Assembly: GCA_902615975.1 (NCBI GenBank)
Contig: CACMRC010000002.1
Span: forward strand, 106,212 to 170,211
Direction: 5' to 3'
DNA length: 64,000 bases
From: an uncultured Pelagibacteraceae bacterium
Lineage (GTDB): Bacteria; Pseudomonadota; Alphaproteobacteria; Pelagibacterales; Pelagibacteraceae
Part shown: piece after piece, positions 18,383-26,324 of the stretch
Layout: each line of letters opens with the position of its first letter
Position numbering within the stretch: the stretch's first letter is position 1
The notes under the pieces: generated by a model
What the model was told of the DNA's origin: nothing
The model's input: the letters and a program-made list of their open reading frames with translations, nothing else
The model's database searches: none
Translations under genes and position numbers: made by a program

Positions 18383-18658
18383 ATGAACAAAAAACAACTA
18401 ATTGCCAAGCTTTCTGGCTCATTAAATTTGAGTAAAGCAGATGCTGAGCGAACTTTTGATACAATTACCAACACTATTTTAGATGCTCTAAAAGGTGATG
18501 ACTCAGTAAAAATTGCTGGGTTTGGTACGTACAAAGTAGCTAAAAGAAAAGCAAGAGTTGGAAGAAACCCAAGAACGGGTGAGCAGATACAAATTGCTGC
18601 TTCTCAAAAGGTAAAATTCTTACCAGCTAAAGCTTTAAAAGAAGTATTTAACAGATAA
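18383..18658 (+). CDS. hup: HU-family DNA-binding protein
   Basis: 91 residues with the HU/IHF fold: N-terminal helices, GFGTY at 46-50 and the DNA-intercalating arm RNPRTGEQI at 61-69 with the conserved Pro63. It is a nucleoid protein. An SD-like GGAG (CCGGAGC) precedes the ATG. In many proteobacteria HU follows lon; here it sits elsewhere, between rseP and amtB. An inverted repeat TTATCA...TGATAA at 18331-18349 lies about 35 bases before the ATG and could be an operator. Confidence 0.95.
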   Translation: MNKKQLIAKLSGSLNLSKADAERTFDTITNTILDALKGDDSVKIAGFGTYKVAKRKARVGRNPRTGEQIQIAASQKVKFLPAKALKEVFNR

Positions 18659-18668
18659 TATTTTTTTT

Positions 18669-18708
18669 TAACAGCCCTAACGTTTTAAAAACACGTTCAG
18701 GGCTGTTA
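18669..18708 (+). terminator. Strong GC-rich hairpin downstream of HU
   Basis: TAACAGCCCTAACGT (18669-18683) pairs with ACGTTCAGGGCTGTTA (18693-18708), about 15 base pairs with one bulged C (18698) and a 9-base AT loop. A T9 run sits before, not after, the stem on the plus strand, and a run of A would follow it on the minus strand, so it is not a canonical intrinsic terminator for either direction. It may protect the 3' end of the hup message. Confidence 0.6.
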
Positions 18709-18803
18709 CTATATGCAAAAACTGCATAGCCAATTTTCCTAATCAGCGTTAGTTTTAAAAATTAATAAAACTATAAGTCACATTTTAATCAAGTGGAGGT
18801 CTA

Positions 18804-20105
18804 ATGACTAAAATAATAAAAAAAATATCAGCACCGCTTCTTAGTTTAATATTTTTATTAAACATGAGTAGTGCAGGTATGGCAGAGACAACTGTCTCTG
18901 GAGAAGTTCAAGCGATTTTTAACTCGCTTCTATTTTTAATTTGTGGTTTCCTTGTCATGTTCATGGCAGCGGGTTTTGCGATGCTAGAGTCTGGTATGGT
19001 TACTTCAAAAAGTGTATCAGTAATTTGTGCTAAAAATATAGGTCTATATTCAATTGCCGGAATAATGTTTTGGCTTTTTGGTTATAATTTAGCTTATGGA
19101 ATTCCTGAAGGAGGATACATTGGAACATTTACACCTTGGTCTGACGCAAGTGCGGTTGATACAGGTTATGCTGATGGATCAGACTGGTTCTTCCAAATGG
19201 TATTCTGTGCAACAACAGTTTCAATTTGTTCAGGTGCTATGGCTGAAAGAATTAAGCTATGGCCGTTTTTCTTATTTGCAGCTATTTTAGCTGGAGTAAT
19301 TTATCCAATCGTTATGGGTTGGCAATGGGGTGGAGGCTGGTTAGCAGAACTAGGGTTCTCTGATTTTGCTGGTTCAACATTAGTACACTCAACAGGTGGT
19401 GCAGCTGCTTTAGCAGGTATCATGTTGTTAGGTGCTAGATATGGAAGATTTGATAGCAAAGGTGAGGCAAAAGCAATTAAACCTTTTGCTGCTTCTTCAA
19501 TTCCATTGGTAACTGTTGGAGTATTTATATTATGGTTAGGTTGGTTTGGATTCAATGGTGGATCTCAACTAGCTATTGGAACATTTGATGATGCAGTTGC
19601 TGTATCAGCAATATTTATCAATACTAATCTTGCTGCTTGTGGTGGTGTTATGGCTGCTGCAATAATCACAAGACTAATGTTTGGTAAAACAGATGTAATT
19701 CAAATGTTAAACGGAGCAATTGGTGGTCTTGTAGCTGTTACAGCTGAACCATTAGCGCCATCACCTTTAGCAGCAATTTTCATTGGAGCTGTAGGTGGAT
19801 TGATCGTAGTTTTTGGAACTAAATTATTATTCAGTTTCAAACTTGACGATGTTGTAGGTGCAATTCCAGCTCACATGTTTGCTGGAATTTGGGGAACATT
19901 AGCAGTGCCATTAACAAACACTGATGCATCGTTTAGTGCACAATTAATTGGTGTACTTTCAATTAACATTTTTGTGTTTGCTGTGTCCTATATAATTTGG
20001 TCAATAATGAAGGCTACGTTTGGAATTAGATTAAGTAAAGAAGCTGAAACCAAAGGTACTGACGTTACAGAAACAGGAGTAATAGCATACGCAATACGTG
20101 ACTAA
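18804..20105 (+). CDS. amtB: Ammonium transporter (AmtB family), first of two
   Basis: 433 residues with a cleavable signal peptide (about 27 residues) and eleven membrane helices. The twin conduction histidines are H195 (STLVHSTGG) and H357 (GAIPAHMFAG). The signature stretch AFAASSIP/GWFGFNGGS is present. Ammonium is the main nitrogen source of these cells. No PII gene (glnK) lies next to it. Strong SD GGAGG (18794-18798). It is followed by two hairpins and a second amt gene of very similar sequence. Confidence 0.95.
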   Translation: MTKIIKKISAPLLSLIFLLNMSSAGMAETTVSGEVQAIFNSLLFLICGFLVMFMAAGFAMLESGMVTSKSVSVICAKNIGLYSIAGIMFWLFGYNLAYGIPEGGYIGTFTPWSDASAVDTGYADGSDWFFQMVFCATTVSICSGAMAERIKLWPFFLFAAILAGVIYPIVMGWQWGGGWLAELGFSDFAGSTLVHSTGGAAALAGIMLLGARYGRFDSKGEAKAIKPFAASSIPLVTVGVFILWLGWFGFNGGSQLAIGTFDDAVAVSAIFINTNLAACGGVMAAAIITRLMFGKTDVIQMLNGAIGGLVAVTAEPLAPSPLAAIFIGAVGGLIVVFGTKLLFSFKLDDVVGAIPAHMFAGIWGTLAVPLTNTDASFSAQLIGVLSINIFVFAVSYIIWSIMKATFGIRLSKEAETKGTDVTETGVIAYAIRD

Positions 20106-20123
20106 TTGCATGCAATGCAATAT

Positions 20124-20168
20124 AGAGGCTCTTCGATCTCCATGTCGTTATCTCATTGAAGAGCCTCT
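20124..20168 (+). terminator. Long perfect hairpin after first amtB
   Basis: AGAGGCTCTTC (20124-20134) and GAAGAGCCTCT (20158-20168) form an 11-base-pair perfect stem, extendable by wobble pairs, with a loop of 23 bases. No T tract follows, so it is more likely an RNA-stability or processing element, or part of a small RNA, than a terminator on its own. A palindrome ATTGCATGCAAT (20105-20116) lies just before it. Confidence 0.6.
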
Positions 20169-20212
20169 GTAAAACAAAATTAACTAAAATCTCTCTCTCT
20201 AGTTAGTTAACT

Positions 20213-20243
20213 AAAGGCCCCAGAAATGGGGCCTTTTTATTTT
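20213..20243 (+). terminator. Rho-independent terminator after first amtB
   Basis: AAAGGCCCC (20213-20221), a 6-base loop, GGGGCCTTT (20228-20236), then a T-rich tail to 20243. Nine perfect base pairs with a GC core and a T tract make this a textbook intrinsic terminator, so the two amt genes are probably separate transcription units. Confidence 0.9.
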
Positions 20244-20335
20244 ATACATGCTTAAATAGCATAACTCTTTTGTCCTAAAAGCAATTCTTTATTTCAAAAA
20301 TTTTTATAAAAAACTTTACTTAACAAGGAGAGATA

Positions 20336-21628
20336 ATGACACATATTCTAAAAACTTTAATTATAAGTTTAATAACTTTATTAAACTTGTCTAACTTTGC
20401 TTCAGCAGAAACAACAATGTCAGCTGAAGGACAATATATTTTTAACTCACTTGGATTTTATCTAGGTGGTGTATTAGTCGCTTTTATGGCTGCAGGTTTC
20501 TGTATGCTTGAAAGCGGATTAGTAACAACAAAAAGTGTATCAACAATTGCAGCTAAAAATATAGGTAAATTTGCAATTTGTTCATTAATATTTTTTCTAT
20601 GTGGCTATAATTTAGCTTACGGTATTCCAGAAGGTGGTTTTATTGGATCTTTCTCAATGTGGAGTGATTCTTCTGAATTAGCTACTGGTTATTCAGATTA
20701 TTCAGACTGGTTCTTTCAAACAATGTTTGTATGTGCAACTGCTTCTATAGTTTCAGGCGCTGTAGCTGAGAGAATTAAAATTTGGCCTTTCTTCATCTTT
20801 GCTGCAATCATGGCTGGAGTAATTTATCCAATTTCAATGGGTTGGCAGTGGGGTGGAGGTTGGTTAGCAACTTCAGGTTTTTCTGACTTTGCTGGATCAA
20901 CTTTGGTTCATGCTTGTGGTGGTGCCGCTGCATTAGCTGGAGTTATAGTGTTAGGAGCAAGAGAAGGAAGATTCTCAAAATCAGGTGAAACTAAATCCTT
21001 AGTACCGTTTGCTGCATCTTCAATTCCATTAGTAACACTTGGAACATTTTTACTTTGGTTTGGTTGGTTTGGTTTTAATGGCTTTAGCCAATTAGCGATG
21101 GGAACTTTTGATGATGTTAATGCAATTAGCAAAATTGCAGTGAACACTCATTTAGCAGGTGCCGCTGGTACAGTTGCTGCAGCAGTTGTAACAAGGTTGC
21201 TTGGTGGAAAAACTGATATTGTTATGATGTTAAATGGTGCATTAGCTGGATTAGTTGCAATCACAGCCGAGCCTTTAACCCCAAGTCCTGTATTAGCGAT
21301 TGTAATTGGAGCTATTGGATCATTAATTATGTACTTTGGTACAAAATTTTTAGAAAGTAAAAAAATCGATGATGTGGTAGGTGCTATTCCTGTTCATATG
21401 TTTGCAGGAATATTTGGAACTTTAGTTGTTCCGATAAGCAATCCAGATACAAATTTTGGAACTCAATTAACCGGTGTAATTGCAGTATGTTTGTTTAGCT
21501 TCATACTTTCTTACATTACTTTTAGAGTTCTTAAACAAACTATTGGTCTTAGAATTAGCGCTCAAGCTGAAAAACTTGGCACTGATGTTGCGGAAGTAGG
21601 TGTGAAAGCTTATGCAATAAGAGACTAA
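20336..21628 (+). CDS. amtB: Ammonium transporter (AmtB family), second of two
   Basis: 430 residues with a signal peptide (about 24 residues) and the same layout as its neighbour, including the first conduction His192 (STLVHACGG) and the second in GAIPVHMFAG. Both copies share long identical blocks (NLAYGIPEGG, GWQWGGGWLA, KNIG, FAASSIPLVT), so they arose by tandem duplication, but they differ in the periplasmic loop and helix 1. Different affinities or regulation are possible. SD AGGAGAG directly upstream. Confidence 0.95.
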   Translation: MTHILKTLIISLITLLNLSNFASAETTMSAEGQYIFNSLGFYLGGVLVAFMAAGFCMLESGLVTTKSVSTIAAKNIGKFAICSLIFFLCGYNLAYGIPEGGFIGSFSMWSDSSELATGYSDYSDWFFQTMFVCATASIVSGAVAERIKIWPFFIFAAIMAGVIYPISMGWQWGGGWLATSGFSDFAGSTLVHACGGAAALAGVIVLGAREGRFSKSGETKSLVPFAASSIPLVTLGTFLLWFGWFGFNGFSQLAMGTFDDVNAISKIAVNTHLAGAAGTVAAAVVTRLLGGKTDIVMMLNGALAGLVAITAEPLTPSPVLAIVIGAIGSLIMYFGTKFLESKKIDDVVGAIPVHMFAGIFGTLVVPISNPDTNFGTQLTGVIAVCLFSFILSYITFRVLKQTIGLRISAQAEKLGTDVAEVGVKAYAIRD

Positions 21629-21648
21629 AATATCTCTCTATAATGTAT

Positions 21649-21681
21649 AAAGGCTCCTTAGTAATAAGGGGCCTTTTTTTA
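21649..21681 (+). terminator. Rho-independent terminator after second amtB
   Basis: AAAGGCTCCTTA (21649-21660), loop GTAA, TAAGGGGCCTTT (21665-21676), with a single T-G wobble, followed by a run of T. It ends the amtB transcript and touches the convergent bcp stop codon. Confidence 0.9.
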
Positions 21682-22152
21682 TTTTTTTACAATACTTTGA
21701 AGAGTTTCTAATACTTCCTTAGCATGGTCTTTAACTTTAACGTTGTCCCAAATTTTAAGTATTTTTCCTTTTTTATCTATTAAATAAGTCGTTCTAATTA
21801 TTCCCATAAATTCACGACCCATAAATTTTTTCTTTCCCCAAACTTTATATTTTTTAAGAACTTCTTTTTCTTCGTCAGCAAGTAAATCAAACTTAATTTT
21901 GTATTTATCTTTAAATTTTTCATGACTTTTTAAACTGTCCTTTGATATCCCATATATCTCGCAGTTTAATTTTTTAAATTTAGAAAGAAGTTTATTAAAA
22001 TCATTAGTTTCAATAGTACATCCTGGTGTATCGTCTTTTGGATAAAAATATAAAACCAGATATTTTCCACTTGAGTTTTTCAGTGAATATTTACCAACTG
22101 AAGTTGCAGGAATTTCAAAACTTGGTGCTTTAGAATTTATTTTTAATGTCAT
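21679..22152 (-). CDS. bcp: Peroxiredoxin, Bcp/PrxQ family
   Basis: 157 residues. The peroxidatic cysteine is Cys45 in DDTPGCTIETNDF, with Pro43 and the upstream FYPKDD of the family. The position five residues after it, where many PrxQ proteins have the resolving cysteine, is an asparagine; another Cys at about 64 could act instead, or the enzyme uses a 1-Cys mechanism. It reduces hydroperoxides in the cytoplasm. Overlaps the upstream gene by 4 bases. Confidence 0.9.
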   Translation of the reverse strand: MTLKINSKAPSFEIPATSVGKYSLKNSSGKYLVLYFYPKDDTPGCTIETNDFNKLLSKFKKLNCEIYGISKDSLKSHEKFKDKYKIKFDLLADEEKEVLKKYKVWGKKKFMGREFMGIIRTTYLIDKKGKILKIWDNVKVKDHAKEVLETLQSIVKK

Positions 22153-23177
22153 ATTTTATTTTCTTTCCATAATTTTTCATAATCTATCAAAGGTGATAAA
22201 CCATAGATTGAATTTATGTTAGTAAAATGAACTGCTAAAGCAGGCATTGGACTGATACATAATTCCTTTTTGTATATATCATGAAATGGTTTTTCAAAAG
22301 GATAATGTTCAAACTCACAAGCACTTACAAATTTTTTAAAATGTTTATTTATTATTTTTTTGCTAGTTAAAAAAGTACACAAAGACTCCTCTATAGATCT
22401 CCAGTGACAGTTATTACCTAGAATTATTTTAGAATCCTCTAATTTATTATAAAGATATGGATAGTCAGCAGGACACATAATTAATTCTTTACCTATTTGT
22501 GATGAAATCCTTTCATAAGAAAGGATCATTTCCCCTATAGCATCTTTCTTGTGTAAGTAATCATCCTCTACCAAATAAACTAAATCATCACAGTTTTTTC
22601 CAATATTAAGTGATTGATTAATATTAGACATATTTGAAATTTGATTATCTGTAACTTTATTTCCTTGTTGATTAATTTTTTTTATATTCTTTTTATAAAA
22701 ATTTATATTCAAATTAAGAATTTCACTTTTAAAAAACTGTTTTTTTAAAAGTTTTTTAAATTTTTCAATAACTTTAGGATTAGAGTTATGATCAATTATA
22801 GTAAGTTTAACTTTGATATTTTTAAATATTTTTTTATTATTGTTGATTGAATTAATAAGTGATTTTAAAGTTTTTAAAGAATAATCTTCTTTATTTGATT
22901 TAAATATCCTTTTCTTCGATTGAGTTAGCATGTTTACTGAGGCACATGTTCTTAAAATTATGTCCAGTGATCTAATTGGTCTTTTTATTTTAATTCTACC
23001 CATTGGTAGAACAAGAGACTGCATTCCTAAATTGGATAAGTTTTTAGAACCTTTTTTGTTAGTTGTTGGAAAACTAAGATCACCTTGATCGACAATTTCA
23101 TAATCAAAAAATCTACAAAATTTTATAAACAGTTTTTTAAAAAAACTAGATTTTCTTGTTTTATTTTGAACTTTCAT
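22149..23177 (-). CDS. Possible glycosyltransferase, GT-A-like
   Basis: 342 residues. A basic N-terminus is followed by RSLDIILRTCASVNMLTQSK and a segment KIKLTIIDHNSN-like region, then DDLVYLVEDDYLHKKDAIGEM, where the acidic VEDDYL resembles the DxD metal motif of GT-A glycosyltransferases (about residue 202-207). Later SPMPALAVHFTNINSIYGLSPL ends the domain. The acceptor and donor are unknown. I call it only a possible transferase because the fold is judged from one motif and secondary-structure pattern. Overlaps bcp by 4 bases. Confidence 0.55.
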   Translation of the reverse strand: MKVQNKTRKSSFFKKLFIKFCRFFDYEIVDQGDLSFPTTNKKGSKNLSNLGMQSLVLPMGRIKIKRPIRSLDIILRTCASVNMLTQSKKRIFKSNKEDYSLKTLKSLINSINNNKKIFKNIKVKLTIIDHNSNPKVIEKFKKLLKKQFFKSEILNLNINFYKKNIKKINQQGNKVTDNQISNMSNINQSLNIGKNCDDLVYLVEDDYLHKKDAIGEMILSYERISSQIGKELIMCPADYPYLYNKLEDSKIILGNNCHWRSIEESLCTFLTSKKIINKHFKKFVSACEFEHYPFEKPFHDIYKKELCISPMPALAVHFTNINSIYGLSPLIDYEKLWKENKI

Positions 23178-23196
23178 AAGTTAGAAATAATTAATT

Positions 23197-23580
23197 ATGA
23201 CAGTTAAATCAATTCAAAGTTTAGTTAATTTAGCAATGAAGGAAATAAAAACTATTACTGTAAATGAAGCTTATGAAATGTTTGAAGGTAATAATTGTAA
23301 TTTAATTGATATAAGAGAGATAAATGAATTAGATAACACTGGAAGAGTTGAAGGTGCAAACCACATCCCAAGAGGTATGCTAGAAGTTTATTTAGATCCA
23401 AATAGTCCAATCATACAAAATGGACAAGTTGATAAAAATAAAGAGCTTATTTTATTTTGTGCAGGAGGCGTGAGATCTGCTTTGGCCGTAAAATCATTGA
23501 AAGAAATGGGCTATGAAAAAATTTCTCATATTGATGGTGGATTTGCTGCAATGATCAAAAGTGGGTTTAAAATAATTTAA
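23197..23580 (+). CDS. Rhodanese-domain sulfurtransferase
   Basis: 127 residues, single rhodanese domain. The active-site loop is FCAGGVRSA with the catalytic Cys near residue 91, and the CDC25-like LIDIRE motif is at 34-39. An internal ATG at 23236 (MKEIKTITV) could be the true start, since the first 13 residues add nothing to the fold. It transfers sulfane sulfur in the cytoplasm. Divergent from the glycosyltransferase-like gene, overlapping the next gene's end by 4 bases. Confidence 0.88.
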   Translation: MTVKSIQSLVNLAMKEIKTITVNEAYEMFEGNNCNLIDIREINELDNTGRVEGANHIPRGMLEVYLDPNSPIIQNGQVDKNKELILFCAGGVRSALAVKSLKEMGYEKISHIDGGFAAMIKSGFKII

Positions 23581-24155
23581 TTATTATTTACCTCTTCTAA
23601 AGCATATTCAAGTCTATCTTGTCCCCAAAAAGTTTTATTATTAACTATAAAGGTTGGAGTTCCAAAAACTTCTCTTTGAAAAGCATCAGTAGTTAATTTA
23701 ATCAATTTATCTTTGATAGATTGTTCTTTTATAGATTTAAAAAATTCATCATCATCAATATTTAATGTATTTAATAATTTAGAAAATTTTTTGATGTTTG
23801 ATAAGTCTTGATCATCTTTCCAATAAGCGTCAAAAAAACAATTTAAGTAATCGTTTTGCTTGTCCTTACTAACACTAATATATCCTCTCATTATACTTAG
23901 AGAATTTATTGGAAAATTAGAATTCCATTTGAATTTAATGTTATTTTTTTCAGATACCAAATTGCAATCATTAATATTATTCCTTAATTTATATTTATTA
24001 AATGCAGGAGAATCAATTCCAGCTAGCTTATGAAGACCACCTAAATAAATTGGTTTGTAATTAAATATGATATTTTTATATTTAAGAATTTTTTTGTGTG
24101 CGATATATGCATAGGGACTAATTATATCGAAATAAAAATCTATGTGATTACTCAT
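23577..24155 (-). CDS. DsbA-family protein, 2-hydroxychromene-2-carboxylate isomerase type
   Basis: 192 residues with a thioredoxin/GST-kappa fold. The N-terminus HIDFYFDIISPYAYIAHKK carries Ser13 where DsbA has its CxxC; this Ser and the following Pro-Tyr are diagnostic of HCCA isomerase/GST kappa proteins. The late FGTPTFIVNNKTFWGQDRL matches the family C-terminus with cis-Pro. It probably uses glutathione. Natural substrate unknown. Overlaps the upstream ABA4-like gene by 8 bases. Confidence 0.82.
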   Translation of the reverse strand: MSNHIDFYFDIISPYAYIAHKKILKYKNIIFNYKPIYLGGLHKLAGIDSPAFNKYKLRNNINDCNLVSEKNNIKFKWNSNFPINSLSIMRGYISVSKDKQNDYLNCFFDAYWKDDQDLSNIKKFSKLLNTLNIDDDEFFKSIKEQSIKDKLIKLTTDAFQREVFGTPTFIVNNKTFWGQDRLEYALEEVNNN

Positions 24156-24621
24156 ATAAACTAATTCTTTTTGCGTAAAAAATTCTAATTATCCAGTATA
24201 AAAATAAACCTAATGGACCAATTAAATAAGTCACAATTAACGGCACAGCCATCAAAACTTTATTAATAGAAAACTTTTGAGAGTCTTTAACAATCCAGCC
24301 ACCTATAAATAAGTTTATTGCTATGAAGTGAGTCCAAAATATCATTATGTACAAATGGTCTTCAAACAATCGAGATAGCTCACTTAGACCTAGGTAAAGA
24401 GAGAAATTTCCATCAAAATCGTACCCAATTAAATAAGATTTGTATAAAATGAAGATATACACACCACTTAATATGAAAAAAGGAAAAATTGATGTAACAA
24501 AAATTCTACTCAAATGTGATTGCGGAAACACTATCAAGATAAACCAAAAAGGTAGAACTCCAAGGTTGATCCACATGTAAAGTGTCTCAATTGTGAAATA
24601 AGTATAAATTTGTTCAATCAT
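24148..24621 (-). CDS. ABA4-like membrane protein (DUF4281)
   Basis: 157 residues with four membrane helices. The pattern FWTHFIAINLFIGGWIVKDSQ and LIGPLGLFLYW matches the DUF4281 family, whose plant member ABA4 acts in neoxanthin synthesis. Bacterial members occur near carotenoid or unrelated genes and have no settled function. It is cotranscribed with the DsbA-like gene (8-base overlap). No carotenoid genes lie nearby. Confidence 0.7.
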   Translation of the reverse strand: MIEQIYTYFTIETLYMWINLGVLPFWFILIVFPQSHLSRIFVTSIFPFFILSGVYIFILYKSYLIGYDFDGNFSLYLGLSELSRLFEDHLYIMIFWTHFIAINLFIGGWIVKDSQKFSINKVLMAVPLIVTYLIGPLGLFLYWIIRIFYAKRISLYE

Positions 24622-24647
24622 TTGGATATATTATATTAAATCTAACA

Positions 24648-25211
24648 ATGATTCCTATAAGAAATAGAAAAAAAACGCTCGAAGTAACTGTTGATGAGAT
24701 GCGTAATTTTGCCTTTGCATATGTTGAAAAGTATGCTCCTTCAAAACAACAACTCAAAACATATTTATTAAAAAAATACATGAAACTATCAGCATCAGAT
24801 GTAAGAAAAAAAGATGTAAATAAACTAATTGATATTGTTTTGTCTGATCTAGAAAAAAATAAATTTATAAATGATCAATTTTATTCTGAAAGTAAAGCCA
24901 AAAGTATGATCCAAAGAGGAAACTCAATTAATAAGATCAGAAATTATTTAATTGGAAAAGGAATTAACGAGACATATATTAAAGATACGGTCGATAAAAT
25001 AAAGGAAGATAATTCTGATCAAGATTTTTTTTCAGCAATAAAACTATGTAAAAAGAAAAGAATTGGTCCAGCTAGAGCAGAGGATAATAGAACTTTATTT
25101 TATAAAAAAGATATATCTCTACTTGCAAGAAATGGTTTTGATTTTGAAACATCAAAAAAGGTAATGGATATAGATAAAGATGAATATCTAAAAATAATAA
25201 ATTTACTTTAA
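24648..25211 (+). CDS. recX: RecX-like regulatory protein
   Basis: 187 residues, all helical, with the tandem three-helix repeats of RecX: VDEMRNFAFAYVEKYAPSKQQLKTYL, then LIDIVLSDLEKNKFINDQFY with the FINDQFYSESKA element that corresponds to the conserved D-x-x-F/Y-A motif, then GPARAEDN. RecX inhibits RecA filaments. Sequence is divergent and recA is not adjacent, so the call rests on the repeat pattern. Confidence 0.75.
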   Translation: MIPIRNRKKTLEVTVDEMRNFAFAYVEKYAPSKQQLKTYLLKKYMKLSASDVRKKDVNKLIDIVLSDLEKNKFINDQFYSESKAKSMIQRGNSINKIRNYLIGKGINETYIKDTVDKIKEDNSDQDFFSAIKLCKKKRIGPARAEDNRTLFYKKDISLLARNGFDFETSKKVMDIDKDEYLKIINLL

Positions 25212-25346
25212 TTTTTTATCATTTTCTTCTTTTACGAGCTGATTTATTTTATTTCTTATGTAATTTTTTACAAAAACAAACACTAACAATCCAAAAATTG
25301 AAACAGATACGATAATTATTAGTATTATTCTTAATTGTTCATCCAT
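25203..25346 (-). CDS. Small membrane protein (47 residues), unknown
   Basis: ATG 25346 overlaps the cysQ stop (TAATG), so the gene is translationally coupled to cysQ. It has one membrane helix (about residues 6-26), then a positively charged tail NYIRNKINQLVKEENDKKLK. It ends inside the recX gene by 9 bases. No family recognised; the tail-anchored pattern could fit a cytosolic-facing anchor. Confidence 0.55.
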   Translation of the reverse strand: MDEQLRIILIIIVSVSIFGLLVFVFVKNYIRNKINQLVKEENDKKLK

Positions 25347-26116
25347 TATAAAATATTTTTATTTTTCAAAATTATACTTGGATTTTTTAAATCTTTTTTC
25401 CCATACAAAATTTCATTTCCTTCAAAATCAGTTACAGTTCCACCTGCATGTTCTAAAATTGCGTGACCAGCTGCTATATCCCACTCATATGCCCTAGGTT
25501 CTGCAACATAACCATCATATTCACCAGCTGCAACGACACAGAATTTCAAAGAACTTTTCATTCTAATATTTTCTTTCACTCCTAAATCATCATAAATTTT
25601 TTGAATTTCAGGCTTTATTTTAGTTGAGTATGAAATAAATTTTAAATTTTCTGTTTTCTTAGCAGGTAAATTGCTTAAGTTAATTTTTTTACTGTTTCTA
25701 AGCTCAAAAGCATTATCTTTTTCATACGAGTAAAACATTCTTTTTTTTGCAGGAGCATTTATCAATCCTGCAACAGGCTTGTTGTTGATAATTAAACCAG
25801 CGTTAATGGTAAACTCTTCTAAATTATTAATATAATCATAAGTTCCATCAATAGGATCAACAAGCCAGAAATCTCTTAAATTTAGATTATCTTTATTTTC
25901 AGAGGTCTCCTCTGAAATGATAGGTAAATTAGGAGTAATCTCAGAAATTTTTTTTGATATAAATTTGTTTACTTCCAAATCACCATTACTTACCGGTGTA
26001 TTGTCTGATTTTATTTTTTTTACCAAACCCTTTTCTCTTAATTGAATAGCCAGATCTCCAGCCTCTAAAAAATTATCAATTAAATTCTCAACAATCTCTT
26101 TTAAGTTCAACTTCAT
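25346..26116 (-). CDS. cysQ: 3'(2'),5'-bisphosphate nucleotidase (CysQ), inositol monophosphatase superfamily
   Basis: 256 residues. Metal-binding motifs E69-E70, DPIDGT at 87-92 and the C-terminal WDIAAGHAILEHAGG are present. CysQ removes phosphate from PAP produced when PAPS is reduced, or hydrolyses inositol phosphates; the SEE and DPIDGTYDY pattern with CysQ-like length favours PAP. It starts within an ATGA overlap with the DUF3553 gene. Confidence 0.88.
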   Translation of the reverse strand: MKLNLKEIVENLIDNFLEAGDLAIQLREKGLVKKIKSDNTPVSNGDLEVNKFISKKISEITPNLPIISEETSENKDNLNLRDFWLVDPIDGTYDYINNLEEFTINAGLIINNKPVAGLINAPAKKRMFYSYEKDNAFELRNSKKINLSNLPAKKTENLKFISYSTKIKPEIQKIYDDLGVKENIRMKSSLKFCVVAAGEYDGYVAEPRAYEWDIAAGHAILEHAGGTVTDFEGNEILYGKKDLKNPSIILKNKNIL

Positions 26117-26283
26117 TTTCCTAGTTTTTTTAATTCAACGTTTTTTGCATTAATTACTTTTTTTCCAGCATTTTCAAAATTAACTGTCACTTTATCGTTA
26201 ATTATAGATTGCACTTGCCCAATTCCCCATTCTTTTTTTTGAGGATTAGTGACTTTGTCACCTGGTTCATAATCTAAAATCAT
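26113..26283 (-). CDS. DUF3553 family protein (56 residues)
   Basis: Too short for most gene callers but clear. From ATG 26283 the product reads [20 protein letters not shown] then [20 protein letters not shown] and ends [15 protein letters not shown]. The PGDxVxxPxxxEWGxGQVQS/TVNFxxxGK pattern is the DUF3553 family, a small SH3-like or beta-barrel protein widespread in alphaproteobacteria. It overlaps cysQ by 4 bases (ATGA). Confidence 0.85.
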   Translation of the reverse strand: MILDYEPGDKVTNPQKKEWGIGQVQSIINDKVTVNFENAGKKVINAKNVELKKLGK

Positions 26284-26324
26284 TTAATTTAACTTATATT
26301 GTAAATAAGTATAAATACCACCTT

